DNA from: Kamptonema formosum PCC 6407 | GTDB lineage: Bacteria > Cyanobacteriota > Cyanobacteriia > Cyanobacteriales > Microcoleaceae | Assembly (NCBI RefSeq): GCF_000332155.1 | Contig: NZ_KB235904.1 | Location: 1,262,590 to 1,326,589, forward strand | Reading direction: 5' to 3' | DNA length: 64,000 nt | Shown here: piece by piece, positions 26,809 to 34,926 of the stretch | How positions within the stretch are numbered: the stretch's first letter is position 1 | Layout: the number at the start of each line of letters is the position of its first letter | The notes under the pieces: model-generated | Told to the model about the DNA's origin: nothing | The model's database searches: none | The model's input: only the letters and a program-made list of their open reading frames with translations | Position numbers and translations under genes: made by a program

Positions 26809-27261
26809 TTAAGCCTTACCAGAGTTGTACTCAATCTGGTTGGATTGCTGATCGTATTTCGCCGTCAAAATCAGTTTTTTATCTGGGGCATACATCAAAA
26901 CCGTTACATCTTGATTCGGGAAATTGTGATGAAAACCTTGGGCTAAAGATTTTGCTAAATCCTTTACTTCATTAGGGCGGACTTGCGGCGTAATTACAAC
27001 ACCTAACTTGTTGTTGTCCCGGATATAAACGTCTTGTACTACATTCTTTGCAGTCTGCATCACCCAATTGCCAAAATCTTGACCAACTGGGGTATTTCCT
27101 CGTTGTAGCTGTGCGTAATAATTGGAATTACTACCAATTGCTACTGGTAGATTAGTCGGTTTCTGGGCTGCGGGTGCTCCCGCACAGGCTGTAGAAATAG
27201 TCAGGACTAAAACCAACATTAGCCCGGTAATAATTTGGCGACTTTTCTGAAAAAAATTCAT
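26809..27261 (-). CDS. Small lipoprotein, unknown function
   Basis: A 150-residue protein with a signal peptide and lipobox ISTAC (Cys26). The mature part starts Pro/Ala-rich and then has a compact domain (VQDVYIRDNNKLGVVITPQVRPNEVKDLAKSLAQGF) with a predicted alpha/beta pattern. A strong AGGAGG ribosome binding site precedes the start. I do not recognise a named family. It sits between two other small minus-strand genes, CsbD and the tail-anchored protein. Confidence 0.7.
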   Translation of the reverse strand: MNFFQKSRQIITGLMLVLVLTISTACAGAPAAQKPTNLPVAIGSNSNYYAQLQRGNTPVGQDFGNWVMQTAKNVVQDVYIRDNNKLGVVITPQVRPNEVKDLAKSLAQGFHHNFPNQDVTVLMYAPDKKLILTAKYDQQSNQIEYNSGKA

Positions 27262-27329
27262 TTTTTCCTCCTTCTGCGAAACGCTCTTAACAGAATGATT
27301 AATTACTGATCTCTGTTTTCATTCTGTAC

Positions 27330-27375
27330 TATAAACAGAGGGTCTAGATAGAAACTTAGCTACCCAGACCCTCTG
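27330..27375 (-). terminator. Terminator after the CsbD gene
   Basis: CAGAGGGTCT (27336-27345) and AGACCCTCTG (27366-27375) make a perfect 10-bp stem with a 20-base loop. On the minus strand TTTATAG follows. It begins eight bases after the CsbD stop. Confidence 0.65.
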
Positions 27376-27383
27376 AGTTAGTA

Positions 27384-27572
27384 TTAAGCGCGGTTTACTT
27401 TTTCCTTCACGTCATCTTTGATATCTTCGACTCCGTGGCGGACTTGAGCTTCTTTTTGCTTCATTTGGCCTTCAGCTTTATCCTTTGGATCGCCAGTAAC
27501 ATTACCTAGCGCTTCTTGAGCCACACCTTCAAGGTTTTTGCCAGTAGCTTTGGCGCGATCTTCTACACTCAT
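27384..27572 (-). CDS. CsbD family stress protein
   Basis: A 62-residue hydrophilic protein with the CsbD signature: EDRAKATGKNLEGVAQEALGNVTGDPKDKAEGQMKQ. The family is induced by general stress in many bacteria, and its biochemical role is not established. The start has an AGGAGAAAGATC ribosome binding site. A terminator hairpin follows directly. Confidence 0.9.
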   Translation of the reverse strand: MSVEDRAKATGKNLEGVAQEALGNVTGDPKDKAEGQMKQKEAQVRHGVEDIKDDVKEKVNRA

Positions 27573-27759
27573 GATCTTTCTCCTATTCTGTAAAGTTGTT
27601 TACTTTTTTTGTCTTAAACTCATGGTATTAACAAATTCCTTGCTTTACCCTCTACCAAGAGGTAGATTAAAGAAAAAGGAGAGAATCTGATAGCAACCGC
27701 TAAATATTTAAATCTTTCTGCCTTCTGCGACAACTATATTTGGGAATAACTTCGCAACT

Positions 27760-27786
27760 ACAAAACAAAGTCCGCCTGTGCGGACT
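27760..27786 (-). terminator. Terminator after the 27871 gene
   Basis: AGTCCGC (27769-27775) and GCGGACT (27780-27786) form a 7-bp GC-rich stem with a four-base loop. On the minus strand TTGTTTTG follows. It lies about 85 bases past the stop codon of the 27871-28068 gene. Confidence 0.7.
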
Positions 27787-27870
27787 GTAAAAATAAATTT
27801 AACCCCTACACTCTCCATAAGGGTTTTGTTTGACAAGATTACGATTTGAACTGTTTAGCTTCAAAAGATG

Positions 27871-28068
27871 TTAATGTTTTGTTTCTTCATCTATCTTTTG
27901 ATTAAGTTCTTCTTTTAAGATTTCCGCTGCACGGAGAGTTTGAGCCTCAGCTTGCCGATGTTCACCTCCAGCTTTCTCTGCTACCTCGCAGAGTAATTCT
28001 GCCCTAGCTTCTCGATTTTTCTGTTCAACATACTGGATATGGGTTGTTGCTGATTCTTCGTCAATCAT
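27871..28068 (-). CDS. Small charged helical protein, unknown function
   Basis: A 65-residue protein, very rich in Glu, Ala and Lys/Arg and entirely helical in appearance (EQKNREARAELLCEVAEKAGGEHRQAEAQTLRAAEILKEELNQ). It has no named family that I recognise. Its composition resembles other small stress-induced proteins, and it lies 300 bases before CsbD. It is followed by its own terminator, so it is probably a single-gene unit. A GGTGAAAG site precedes the ATG. Confidence 0.6.
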   Translation of the reverse strand: MIDEESATTHIQYVEQKNREARAELLCEVAEKAGGEHRQAEAQTLRAAEILKEELNQKIDEETKH

Positions 28069-28426
28069 GAGCTTTCACCATGTTTTTTAGATAATTTATT
28101 TAAATGAGGGACAGTTCCCGGTAAATTCAACCATGCTTTTATAGTAAGAGAAATAGTTGAGCTATTCATCTGCCTATAGAGATAATATATAAGATTTAAA
28201 GCTAATACAAAAGGAACAGAAACTTTAACGCCTTCAACTGCTCTCAGACTGACCTATCATGCTTTTAAGGCCGCAGTCTCAATGGTAAGTTTAACACCGA
28301 GACTGCGGCGCTAAAAGTAGATTGGCGTAAGTCCTATGCTCATCAAAAATTTTAGGTGTTTCAGCAGTCACGAACCCCCCTTTGTTAGGGGGTTATAGGG
28401 AATCGATGAGGTTAACTTTGAAGCGT
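28069..28426. repeat. Spacer with hairpins and a MITE half-site
   Basis: A hairpin at 28262-28317 has perfect CCGCAGTCTC/GAGACTGCGG arms with an outer CTTTTA/TAAAAG stem. GCGTAAGTCCT at 28325-28335 is a lone terminal repeat of the AGGACTTACGC element family. A second hairpin, AACCCCC/GGGGGTT, lies at 28374-28396 just past the 3' end of the NRP-repeat gene. I see no gene. Confidence 0.65.
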
Positions 28427-28903
28427 CTAATCAATGAATCCCATCAGTGTGAAAGTATCATCAGTTTCGTTGGGAGCTATAGGGCGACTGCCACCCATCA
28501 CGGAGTAAAGTTCGCTAATTTGCAGCGTGCTCGAACCAACTGGGCGGTTTCCAGCTTCAGAGTACATTTCCATTACCTGAAAGTTATCTGCCATGACTGG
28601 CCGATTGTCCACTATTTCTATCACTTCCAGAGAACTTGATTCTATGGGGCGGTTGCGGATAGTCTCAAACACCTCAAAATCATTAGCTCCAATTGGTCGA
28701 TTCTGAGGTAGAGGATTATGATACAATTGAATGTCTGGCTGTTTGCGATCGCTCATTGCTTTGTCCCTAATTGTTAAAGCCATAACTTGAGATATACTCC
28801 CTGATTTTTGGGTAACAGCCTCATTAGCTGCAACTTCCTCTGTCTTACCACTGTTTCTGCGTCCCTGGCTCGCGGTTTTCTTGCCAGTTCTGTTAATCGC
28901 CAT
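28427..28903 (-). CDS. Five-fold NRP-repeat protein, unknown function
   Basis: A 158-residue soluble protein with a basic N-terminus (INRTGKKTASQGRRNSGK) and a tandem repeat region from about residue 65. The units begin NRPIGANDFEVFETI, NRPIESSSLEVIEIV, NRPVMADNFQVMEMY, NRPVGSSTLQISELY and SRPIAPNETDD. Each unit is 16-21 residues: N/S-R-P, a polar turn, then a hydrophobic strand. I know no function. The pattern suggests a stack of short beta units or docking motifs. Spacing between units is uneven (16, 17, 20, 20 residues). Confidence 0.7.
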   Translation of the reverse strand: MAINRTGKKTASQGRRNSGKTEEVAANEAVTQKSGSISQVMALTIRDKAMSDRKQPDIQLYHNPLPQNRPIGANDFEVFETIRNRPIESSSLEVIEIVDNRPVMADNFQVMEMYSEAGNRPVGSSTLQISELYSVMGGSRPIAPNETDDTFTLMGFID

Positions 28904-29090
28904 AATTAAATACCTCTGTGTTGCTGAGTAGGTTTACTATTGACTAGAAGAAGCACTTTTTTAGTCAGCTTTCAATTCTACTGTCAATAATTAAAATATC
29001 CTAAATTGTACCAAATATTTTAATTTAATTGCAATCTAACTACATATTTGTTAATATTTATAAGTAACATAGCATTCTCTGATAGTTACT

Positions 29091-31094
29091 ATGGGAGATA
29101 AATTTTATCTTCAAGCTCCCTTTGAGCCGACTGGGGATCAACCGAAGGCGATCGCGCAACTAACTTCAGGCGTACTTGCAGGCGATCGCTTCCAAACTCT
29201 ACTTGGTGCGACGGGTACAGGCAAAACCTTTTCAATAGCTGCGGTTATTGAGAAAGTTGGCAGACCTACCCTAGTTTTAGCACATAACAAGACTTTAGCT
29301 GCTCAACTGTGCAACGAATTGCGAGGTTTTTTCCCCAATAATGCCGTCGAATACTTCGTCAGTTATTACGACTATTACCAGCCAGAAGCATACATTGCCG
29401 TCACCGATACATACATCGAAAAAACAGCAGCAATTAACGACGAGATCGATATGTTGCGACACTCAGCAACGCGATCCCTCTTTGAACGCCGCGACGCGAT
29501 CGTAGTAGCATCAATTAGCTGCATCTACGGCTTAGGAATGCCAGCGGAATATTTAAAAGCTGCTATCCCTTTTCAGGTAGGAACCGAAGTTAACCAGCGG
29601 CAACTATTGCGAGATTTAGTTAACATTCAATATAGCCGCAACGACTTAGATTTAGGTCGAGGAAAATTCCGCGTCAAAGGTGACGTACTGGAAATTGGCC
29701 CCGCCTACGAAGATAGAATAATTCGCATAGAATTCTTTGGCGATGAAATTGATGCGATTCGCTATGTTGACCCCGTAAGTGGTGGAATTATCCAAAGCGT
29801 AGAAGCTTTGAATATTTATCCCGCCCGTCACTTCGTAACCGCTGAAGACAAATTGGAGGCAGCTTGTCAAGCAATTGAAATCGAAATAGAAGACAGCGTA
29901 GAAGAACTAAAAAAAGCGGGTAAATTAGTAGAAGCACAGCGTTTAGAACAACGAACTCGCTACGATTTAGAAATGTTGCGAGAGGTTGGTTACTGCAATG
30001 GAGTCGAGAATTATTCCCGCCATTTAGCAGGGCGAAATGCTGGAGAACCGCCCGAGTGTTTAATTGATTATTTTCCCAAAGATTGGCTGTTAGTAATAGA
30101 TGAGTCTCACGTCACCGTGCCACAACTACGGGGAATGTACAATGGCGACCAAGCCAGAAAGAAAGTGTTAATCGAGCATGGATTTCGCTTACCTAGCGCC
30201 GCAGATAACCGGCCTTTGAAAGCAGAGGAATTTTGGGAAAAAGTAAACCAGTGTATTTTTGTTTCTGCTACCCCTGGGAATTGGGAAATAGAAATCTCTG
30301 AAAGTCGAGTTGCCGATCAGGTAATTCGCCCCACAGGGTTAATAGATCCTGAGATCTATGTGCGTCCGACTGAGGGGCAAATTGACGATTTGCTAGGCGA
30401 AATTAAAGAGCGCGTACTTCTGCAAGAGCGGACATTAGTGACAACCTTAACTAAACGCATGGCGGAAGATTTAACAGAATATTTGCAAGAACGCGGAATT
30501 AGAGTCCGGTATTTGCACTCAGAAATTCAGTCAATTGAGCGCATAGAAATTCTGCAATCTTTGCGAGATGGAGATTTTGATGTATTAATTGGAGTCAATT
30601 TATTACGGGAGGGATTAGATTTACCAGAGGTGTCTTTGGTAGCAATTCTAGATGCAGACAAGGAAGGGTTTTTAAGGTCAGAACGTTCTTTAATTCAAAC
30701 CATTGGTAGGGCGGCTCGTCATGTCCGGGGACAGGCGATATTGTATGGTGATAACTTGACAGATAGCATGATTAAAGCCATTGATGAAACTGATAGGCGG
30801 CGAGGGATTCAGTTGGCCTATAACAAAATGCACGGAATTACACCGCAGTCAATTGCGAAGAAGTCATCTAAGAATGCAATTTTAGCCTTTTTAGATGTGT
30901 CGCGGCGGCTAAATTCTCAGCATTTAGAAACGGTCTACGAACAGATAGATGAGTTATCTTTGGAAGAGATACCTGAGTTGATTGGTCAGTTGGAAGTGCA
31001 GATGAAGGAAGCGGCGAAGAAGATGGAGTTTGAAGAGGCGGCTAAGTTTCGCGATCGCATTAAGCACTTGCGAGATAAACTACTAGGTCATTAG
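29091..31094 (+). CDS. uvrB: Excinuclease ABC subunit B
   Basis: A 667-residue nucleotide-excision-repair helicase that loads onto damage with UvrA and recruits UvrC. Walker A is [10 protein letters not shown] (about 39-48). The beta-hairpin [10 protein letters not shown], the [13 protein letters not shown]-like box, motif VI IGRAARH, and a C-terminal UVR domain ([18 protein letters not shown]) that contacts UvrC are all seen. Length is standard. The uvrC gene is in the same window at 41828; uvrA is not. Confidence 0.97.
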   Translation: MGDKFYLQAPFEPTGDQPKAIAQLTSGVLAGDRFQTLLGATGTGKTFSIAAVIEKVGRPTLVLAHNKTLAAQLCNELRGFFPNNAVEYFVSYYDYYQPEAYIAVTDTYIEKTAAINDEIDMLRHSATRSLFERRDAIVVASISCIYGLGMPAEYLKAAIPFQVGTEVNQRQLLRDLVNIQYSRNDLDLGRGKFRVKGDVLEIGPAYEDRIIRIEFFGDEIDAIRYVDPVSGGIIQSVEALNIYPARHFVTAEDKLEAACQAIEIEIEDSVEELKKAGKLVEAQRLEQRTRYDLEMLREVGYCNGVENYSRHLAGRNAGEPPECLIDYFPKDWLLVIDESHVTVPQLRGMYNGDQARKKVLIEHGFRLPSAADNRPLKAEEFWEKVNQCIFVSATPGNWEIEISESRVADQVIRPTGLIDPEIYVRPTEGQIDDLLGEIKERVLLQERTLVTTLTKRMAEDLTEYLQERGIRVRYLHSEIQSIERIEILQSLRDGDFDVLIGVNLLREGLDLPEVSLVAILDADKEGFLRSERSLIQTIGRAARHVRGQAILYGDNLTDSMIKAIDETDRRRGIQLAYNKMHGITPQSIAKKSSKNAILAFLDVSRRLNSQHLETVYEQIDELSLEEIPELIGQLEVQMKEAAKKMEFEEAAKFRDRIKHLRDKLLGH

Positions 31095-31106
31095 TCGCTT
31101 TAGTAG

Positions 31107-31140
31107 TAGTAAGGTGGGCATTGCCCATCTTACTATTTTG
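31107..31140. terminator. Bidirectional-looking terminator between uvrB and mazF
   Basis: TAGTAAGGTGGGC pairs with GCCCATCTTACTA around a three-base loop, followed by TTTTG. It sits 12 bases after the uvrB stop. The GTGGGCATTGCCCA core is a widespread cyanobacterial hairpin type. Confidence 0.75.
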
Positions 31141-31219
31141 ATAAAAAAGTATAAAGAGTTTAAAAATTAGCGATCGCATTCAGTGGGCTAGACCCAATTG
31201 TAGGTTATTGATAAACAAT

Positions 31220-31588
31220 TTATAATCTCAGCATTACTTTCAGTCCATCTGCTATTGGCTGATACTCTTCAGGAGTTAGTGTGCCTTGGTAAGCTAATAT
31301 TCGCTTAATGTCCAAACATCGCAATTGATCTAGCAAGACGATAGAATCTAGTGGTAGATTGGCAACTCCAGCAGCAAGGCAGGGATATAAACTGGGATTT
31401 TGTATTACCCAATCTCCAGATTTTGTTGTCATAGGTGCAACAACTATGACTTGATAGCGTATTACTCCTGTAAGCCTTGGTAGAGTAATTACTACTGCTG
31501 GTCGTCTCCCTTGTTGTTCACAACCTGAAGGAGATTGCTTGGGGAAATTAACTATTAGTACATCCCTGACACTTATTGATTTAACCAA
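31220..31588 (-). CDS. MazF/PemK-family toxin
   Basis: A 122-residue protein of the MazF/PemK/CcdB fold. It has the RRPAVVIT motif with its conserved basic residues, the IVVAPMTTKSG strand-loop, and the hydrophobic LPLDSIVLLDQLRCLDIKRI interface. MazF toxins cut single-stranded mRNA. Its start overlaps the end of the upstream antitoxin gene by eight bases, the usual coupling of such pairs. The C-terminus is slightly divergent. Confidence 0.88.
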   Translation of the reverse strand: MVKSISVRDVLIVNFPKQSPSGCEQQGRRPAVVITLPRLTGVIRYQVIVVAPMTTKSGDWVIQNPSLYPCLAAGVANLPLDSIVLLDQLRCLDIKRILAYQGTLTPEEYQPIADGLKVMLRL

Positions 31589-31985
31589 TAGATTCTTCTA
31601 CCTCCTCGCTGTCTACAACTAACCCTATGCCTTCCACATAACGCACAGGTTTACAGTTCTTCATCGGGTTTCTTTCTCCCCACTCATAAGGGAGGTCTTC
31701 TTCTTCACTATCAAATTCTCGCCAAGGATTATTTTTTATGTCGGTCATTTCGGGTACAAATTCCAGCACATCTTCTATTCCAACAGGCAATCCTGTTAGT
31801 TTTCCTAATCCTTGGATAATGGCTGCAAGAGTGGATAGGTCGATTTGATGCTGTTCATTGCCATGTTTTACCAGTTGGTAAATGATTGCAGGGGAACTAT
31901 CTGTACCGACAGCTTGTATCAACTTTTCAGGAGTTAAGCAGCGCTCTTGGAGATATTCTGCTAGTTTGAAACGAATTTCACTCAT
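31581..31985 (-). CDS. XRE-like antitoxin partner of MazF
   Basis: A 134-residue protein starting at 31985 (MSEIRFKLAEYLQERCLTPEKL); an upstream ATG-like frame to 32033 is less likely. The N-terminal half is a Cro/XRE-type helix-turn-helix (LSTLAAIIQGLGKLTGLPVGIEDVLEF). The acidic C-terminal part (FDSEEEDLPYEWGERN) is the kind that wraps a toxin. It is directly upstream of and overlaps the MazF gene, so an antitoxin and autorepressor role is likely. Confidence 0.8.
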   Translation of the reverse strand: MSEIRFKLAEYLQERCLTPEKLIQAVGTDSSPAIIYQLVKHGNEQHQIDLSTLAAIIQGLGKLTGLPVGIEDVLEFVPEMTDIKNNPWREFDSEEEDLPYEWGERNPMKNCKPVRYVEGIGLVVDSEEVEESIG

Positions 31986-32136
31986 AAATTTAGTTGAGAA
32001 CAGTTGAGGTGCGGAAGGCGATCGCTTTTCCACTTTCCCTATTTTAGGGGAAAATTTGGGGAGGCGATCGCACTTTTTTTTATTAACTTCTTAACCTCTC
32101 CTTAGTGTATTCGTGCTCTAAGATGTCGGCCCTCGA

Positions 32137-32517
32137 TCAATCATCTTCAGAAGATTCATCTGGTTTTGACTTGTATTGAGAAAGCTCATCTTTCAAATGG
32201 CAATTCTCATGGTGTAGCTCAGACTCTATAAAAAGCTGCCTTTCCTCAAGATTTTGAACCCGAGTTACAAGATTTTGAACCCAAGTTACAAGATTTTGAA
32301 TCCGAGTTACAAGCGGTTTGAAGTAGGGAATATCTTCAATCCCTTGAGACTTGGCTTGCTGGAGTGCGATCGCAACCTGTCGAGGATCTGCCTGTGTATC
32401 CAGTTGTGCCTCTTGGTAGAGTCGATCCACTAAATTGGCTAGTTCCAGACCATGAGGATGGTCAGCTAATTTTGCAAGTAACTCCAGAGGGGCTGGTTTT
32501 GTGTTATGGTGGTTCAT
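32137..32517 (-). CDS. Coiled-coil protein with tandem heptads, unknown function
   Basis: A 126-residue product if it starts at 32517 (MNHHNTKPAPLELLAKLADH). The N-terminal half is helical. The middle has the tandem heptads RIQNLVT-WVQNLVT-RVQNLEE from a 21-bp DNA repeat (about 32260-32330), then a charged coiled coil and an acidic C-terminus. I recognise no family. It could be a regulatory or adaptor protein of the neighbouring toxin-antitoxin or winged-helix genes, but nothing in the sequence proves this. Confidence 0.55.
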   Translation of the reverse strand: MNHHNTKPAPLELLAKLADHPHGLELANLVDRLYQEAQLDTQADPRQVAIALQQAKSQGIEDIPYFKPLVTRIQNLVTWVQNLVTRVQNLEERQLFIESELHHENCHLKDELSQYKSKPDESSEDD

Positions 32518-32542
32518 ACAATTAAAAAAATCAAAGTAATTC

Positions 32543-32636
32543 CTTGAAACGGCTGCGCTAGCGTGCATCAAGCTGTTTCAAGATTTAGTATTGCAAAAAG
32601 CGTCTAGACTTGCAGGTCTGGGGCGCTTATTTTTAT
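32543..32636 (+). ncRNA. Candidate two-hairpin small RNA with terminator
   Basis: CTTGAAACGGCT (32543-32554) pairs with AGCTGTTTCAAG (32571-32582). A second hairpin at 32597-32627 (AAGCG...TAGAC loop GTCTG...CGCTT) is followed by TTATTTTTATA (32626-32636), an intrinsic-terminator form on the plus strand. No plus-strand gene lies close upstream, so a small RNA of roughly 90 or more bases would explain the terminator. Alternatively these are decayed repeats. Confidence 0.35.
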
Positions 32637-32790
32637 AATTTAGCACACTTGAGCGAATAAAGCAATCTAGCAGTTAAGTTTTAGGTGCTTACCATAGTTT
32701 TTTTCAGTCGTGCTTTTGCGTAAGGTAATTACTTCTTAAGTACAAATACAGACGATCTAGTTACCTTAATAAGTGTATACCTAAGCTATA

Positions 32791-32824
32791 GCATATAGTG
32801 CATATGTTATAATGCACTATATGC
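32791..32824. promoter_or_regulatory. 13-bp palindromic operator overlapping a -10
   Basis: GCATATAGTGCAT (32791-32803) and its exact inverse ATGCACTATATGC (32812-32824) are separated by eight bases. A perfect -10 hexamer TATAAT at 32808-32813 lies in the loop, and ATGCACTAT is repeated once more just after, at 32821-32829. A regulator bound here would block the promoter of the winged-helix gene at 32849, suggesting autorepression. Confidence 0.65.
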
Positions 32825-32848
32825 ACTATACCCAAGCACTTAAAACAT

Positions 32849-33361
32849 ATGTCTCTAGATAAAAACGCTCAATCTGACCAAAATGTTTGGCAGATAGCTG
32901 AGGAAGTCATAGAGGACTATCCCCAAAATGATTTAACTCCCCTAGCTCTGAAACCTGTTTCATCGACCGACAACAATCCCAAAAAGGATTTAATGCCCCT
33001 GCCACTCGTTCATTCAGATCTTGATGAGTACGGCTTTGACCCCTACGAATTCCGAATCTACGCCCATATTGTTCGCAGAACAGGGGGCAAGCTCGACGGT
33101 AAGTGTTTCGCCAAGCTCAAGAAAACAGCAGAAATTTGCAAAATGAGTGTCAGAAAAACCCAATATGCGCTCAAAACTCTTTGTGATGCGGGCTTAATCT
33201 TGAAAGAACAGCGTAAAGGGCGTAGTGACATTTACAGACTAGCCCCCAAAAGCAACTGGAAACCCAAAGAACAATTACAGGATATTCGACAGAAAGCAAA
33301 AGAGTCGAAAGTTGATAAATTGGAAGACTCCGAAGAAGATCCAACTAATATAAATGAATAA
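32849..33361 (+). CDS. Winged-helix DNA-binding protein
   Basis: A 170-residue protein. The central domain (about 60-125) has the HTH pattern KLKKTAEICKMSVRKTQYALKTLCDAGLILKEQRKGRSDIYRLA, typical of replication-initiator/MarR-like winged helices used in plasmid, phage and chromosomal regulators. The N-terminal 50 residues are acidic and Pro-rich, and the C-terminus is charged. A perfect palindrome over the promoter suggests self-control. The sugar aminotransferase gene begins 15 bases after its stop, so it may regulate the downstream exopolysaccharide genes. Confidence 0.75.
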   Translation: MSLDKNAQSDQNVWQIAEEVIEDYPQNDLTPLALKPVSSTDNNPKKDLMPLPLVHSDLDEYGFDPYEFRIYAHIVRRTGGKLDGKCFAKLKKTAEICKMSVRKTQYALKTLCDAGLILKEQRKGRSDIYRLAPKSNWKPKEQLQDIRQKAKESKVDKLEDSEEDPTNINE

Positions 33362-33376
33362 CTACTAACACCATGT

Positions 33377-34519
33377 ATGACCAACAACTCAACAAAAATC
33401 CCCTTTGTTGACCTCTCCCTCCAACATCAACCCATCCAAAGTCAAATAGAACAAGCTATTGCACAAGTCATCCAGAAAGGAGACTTCATTCTCGGCCAAC
33501 AACTCGCCGAATTTGAATCAGCATTTGCCACAGCTTGCGGTGTAAAATATGGCATCGGGGTGGGCAGTGGTACAGATGCGATCGCGCTAGGACTTCAAGC
33601 TTGCGGGATCGTCCCTGGCGACGAAATCATCCTCCCAGCAAACACCTTTATCGCTACCATCATCGGCGTTCTTCGGGCCAAAGCGACACCAGTATTAGTA
33701 GATTGCGAACCTTACACCGCTCTTATTGACCTCACAGCAGCAGAAAAAGCCATAACCCCCAAAACCAAAGCAATTATCCCCGTGCATCTCTACGGGCAAA
33801 TGGTATCGCCTAATCAACTTCTAAATCTTGCCAAAACCTACAATTTAATAATATTTGAAGATGCCGCCCAAGCACACTTAGCACAAAGAGAAAATTACCG
33901 TGCAGGTTCCTTTAGCAAAGCGGCAGCATTCAGCTTTTATCCTAGCAAAAACTTAGGAGCCTTTGGCGATGGGGGGATGCTCGTTACTAACGATCGAGAA
34001 TTAGCAGAAAAAATGCTGATTTTTCGTAATTATGGTGCATCCCAGAAATATTTGCACACAGAATTAGGAACCAACAGCCGCCTCGACACCTTGCAAGCAG
34101 CCGTGCTAAATGTTAAGCTTCCATACTTAGAGGGTTGGAATCGCGAGCGCAATTTAGCTGCTCTGCATTATAATGAACTATTAGATCCCCTGAAAAAAAA
34201 AGGGATCTTCCCCATCCAAAACCAGAGTGGCAATGGTAACATTTATCATCTATACGTAATCAGGGTGACAGATGAATGTCCCCTTACCCGCGATATCCTT
34301 CAGGAGAAACTCGCAGTTAACGGCATTCAAACAGGCATTCACTATCCCATACCTTGCCATCTCCAACCTGCCTATCCAAACTTAGGTAATTTAGGCGATT
34401 TCCCTAATGCAGAAAATCTCTGCAAACAGATTTTATCATTACCAATGTATCCCGGACTGAGAAAAACTCAAGTTGAGCAAGTAGTGGCGGGGATTGCATC
34501 TTTAATTGGTAATTGGTAA
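33377..34519 (+). CDS. DegT/DnrJ/EryC1/StrS-family sugar aminotransferase
   Basis: A 380-residue PLP enzyme that adds an amino group to a nucleotide-sugar, usually for polysaccharide or glycan synthesis. Visible motifs are the GVGSGTDAIALGLQACGI N-terminal cofactor loop, PANTFIATIIGVLRAKATPVLVD, EDAAQAH (Asp contacting the pyridine nitrogen), and SFYPSKNLGAFGDGG with the PLP lysine. It follows the winged-helix gene by 15 bases and precedes the cyanoexosortase genes, so it probably belongs to the exopolysaccharide locus. Confidence 0.92.
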   Translation: MTNNSTKIPFVDLSLQHQPIQSQIEQAIAQVIQKGDFILGQQLAEFESAFATACGVKYGIGVGSGTDAIALGLQACGIVPGDEIILPANTFIATIIGVLRAKATPVLVDCEPYTALIDLTAAEKAITPKTKAIIPVHLYGQMVSPNQLLNLAKTYNLIIFEDAAQAHLAQRENYRAGSFSKAAAFSFYPSKNLGAFGDGGMLVTNDRELAEKMLIFRNYGASQKYLHTELGTNSRLDTLQAAVLNVKLPYLEGWNRERNLAALHYNELLDPLKKKGIFPIQNQSGNGNIYHLYVIRVTDECPLTRDILQEKLAVNGIQTGIHYPIPCHLQPAYPNLGNLGDFPNAENLCKQILSLPMYPGLRKTQVEQVVAGIASLIGNW

Positions 34520-34590
34520 TTGGTAATTGGTAATTGGTAATTGGTAATTGGTAATTGATAATTGGTAATTGGTAATTGGTAATTGTTATT
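34505..34590. repeat. GGTAATT heptamer array
   Basis: About eleven copies of GGTAATT begin inside the last codons of the aminotransferase gene and continue past its stop. The gene end itself (LIGNW) is therefore written in repeat units, so the C-terminus may have been reshaped by the array. Confidence 0.85.
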
Positions 34591-34926
34591 GTTCGCTGTG
34601 CTCCGCGTGTCAAGCGCAGCGCAGTTGTTCGCTGTGCTCAGCAATCTGAGGTGTTGCGAAGGTAATGAAGTAAACTAAGTCCGAAGCGATCGCAATAGGT
34701 TGAGATCGCCTTGAGGTTTCTAAAGGTAGGACTGATGAATTGTAACTTTGTGGTAAGGTTTTGAGATTGCTTCACTGCGTAAGCGCTACGCGCAGGCTAC
34801 GCCAACGCAATGACAACTAACAACCAACAACTAACAGCCAACAACCAACAACCAACAACTAATAGCTAACAACCAACAACTAACAATTAACAATTAACAA
34901 CCAACAACTAACAACTAACAAAAATC
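34591..34926. repeat. Repeat-filled spacer before cyanoexosortase A
   Basis: The spacer contains a direct repeat of GTTCGCTGTGCTC (34587-34640 region), a palindromic repeat spanning 34766-34811 with a GCGTAAGCGCTACGCGC core flanked by ATTGC/GCAAT, and ACAACTAACAACC-type arrays from 34812 to 34922. I see no gene. The palindromic repeat is a well-known type in cyanobacterial spacers. Confidence 0.7.

Noticed and set aside
32543-32582. The first hairpin read as part of the coiled-coil gene's longer N-terminus
   Set aside because: The frame to 32571 crosses the hairpin; the ATG at 32517 gives a plausible protein without it.
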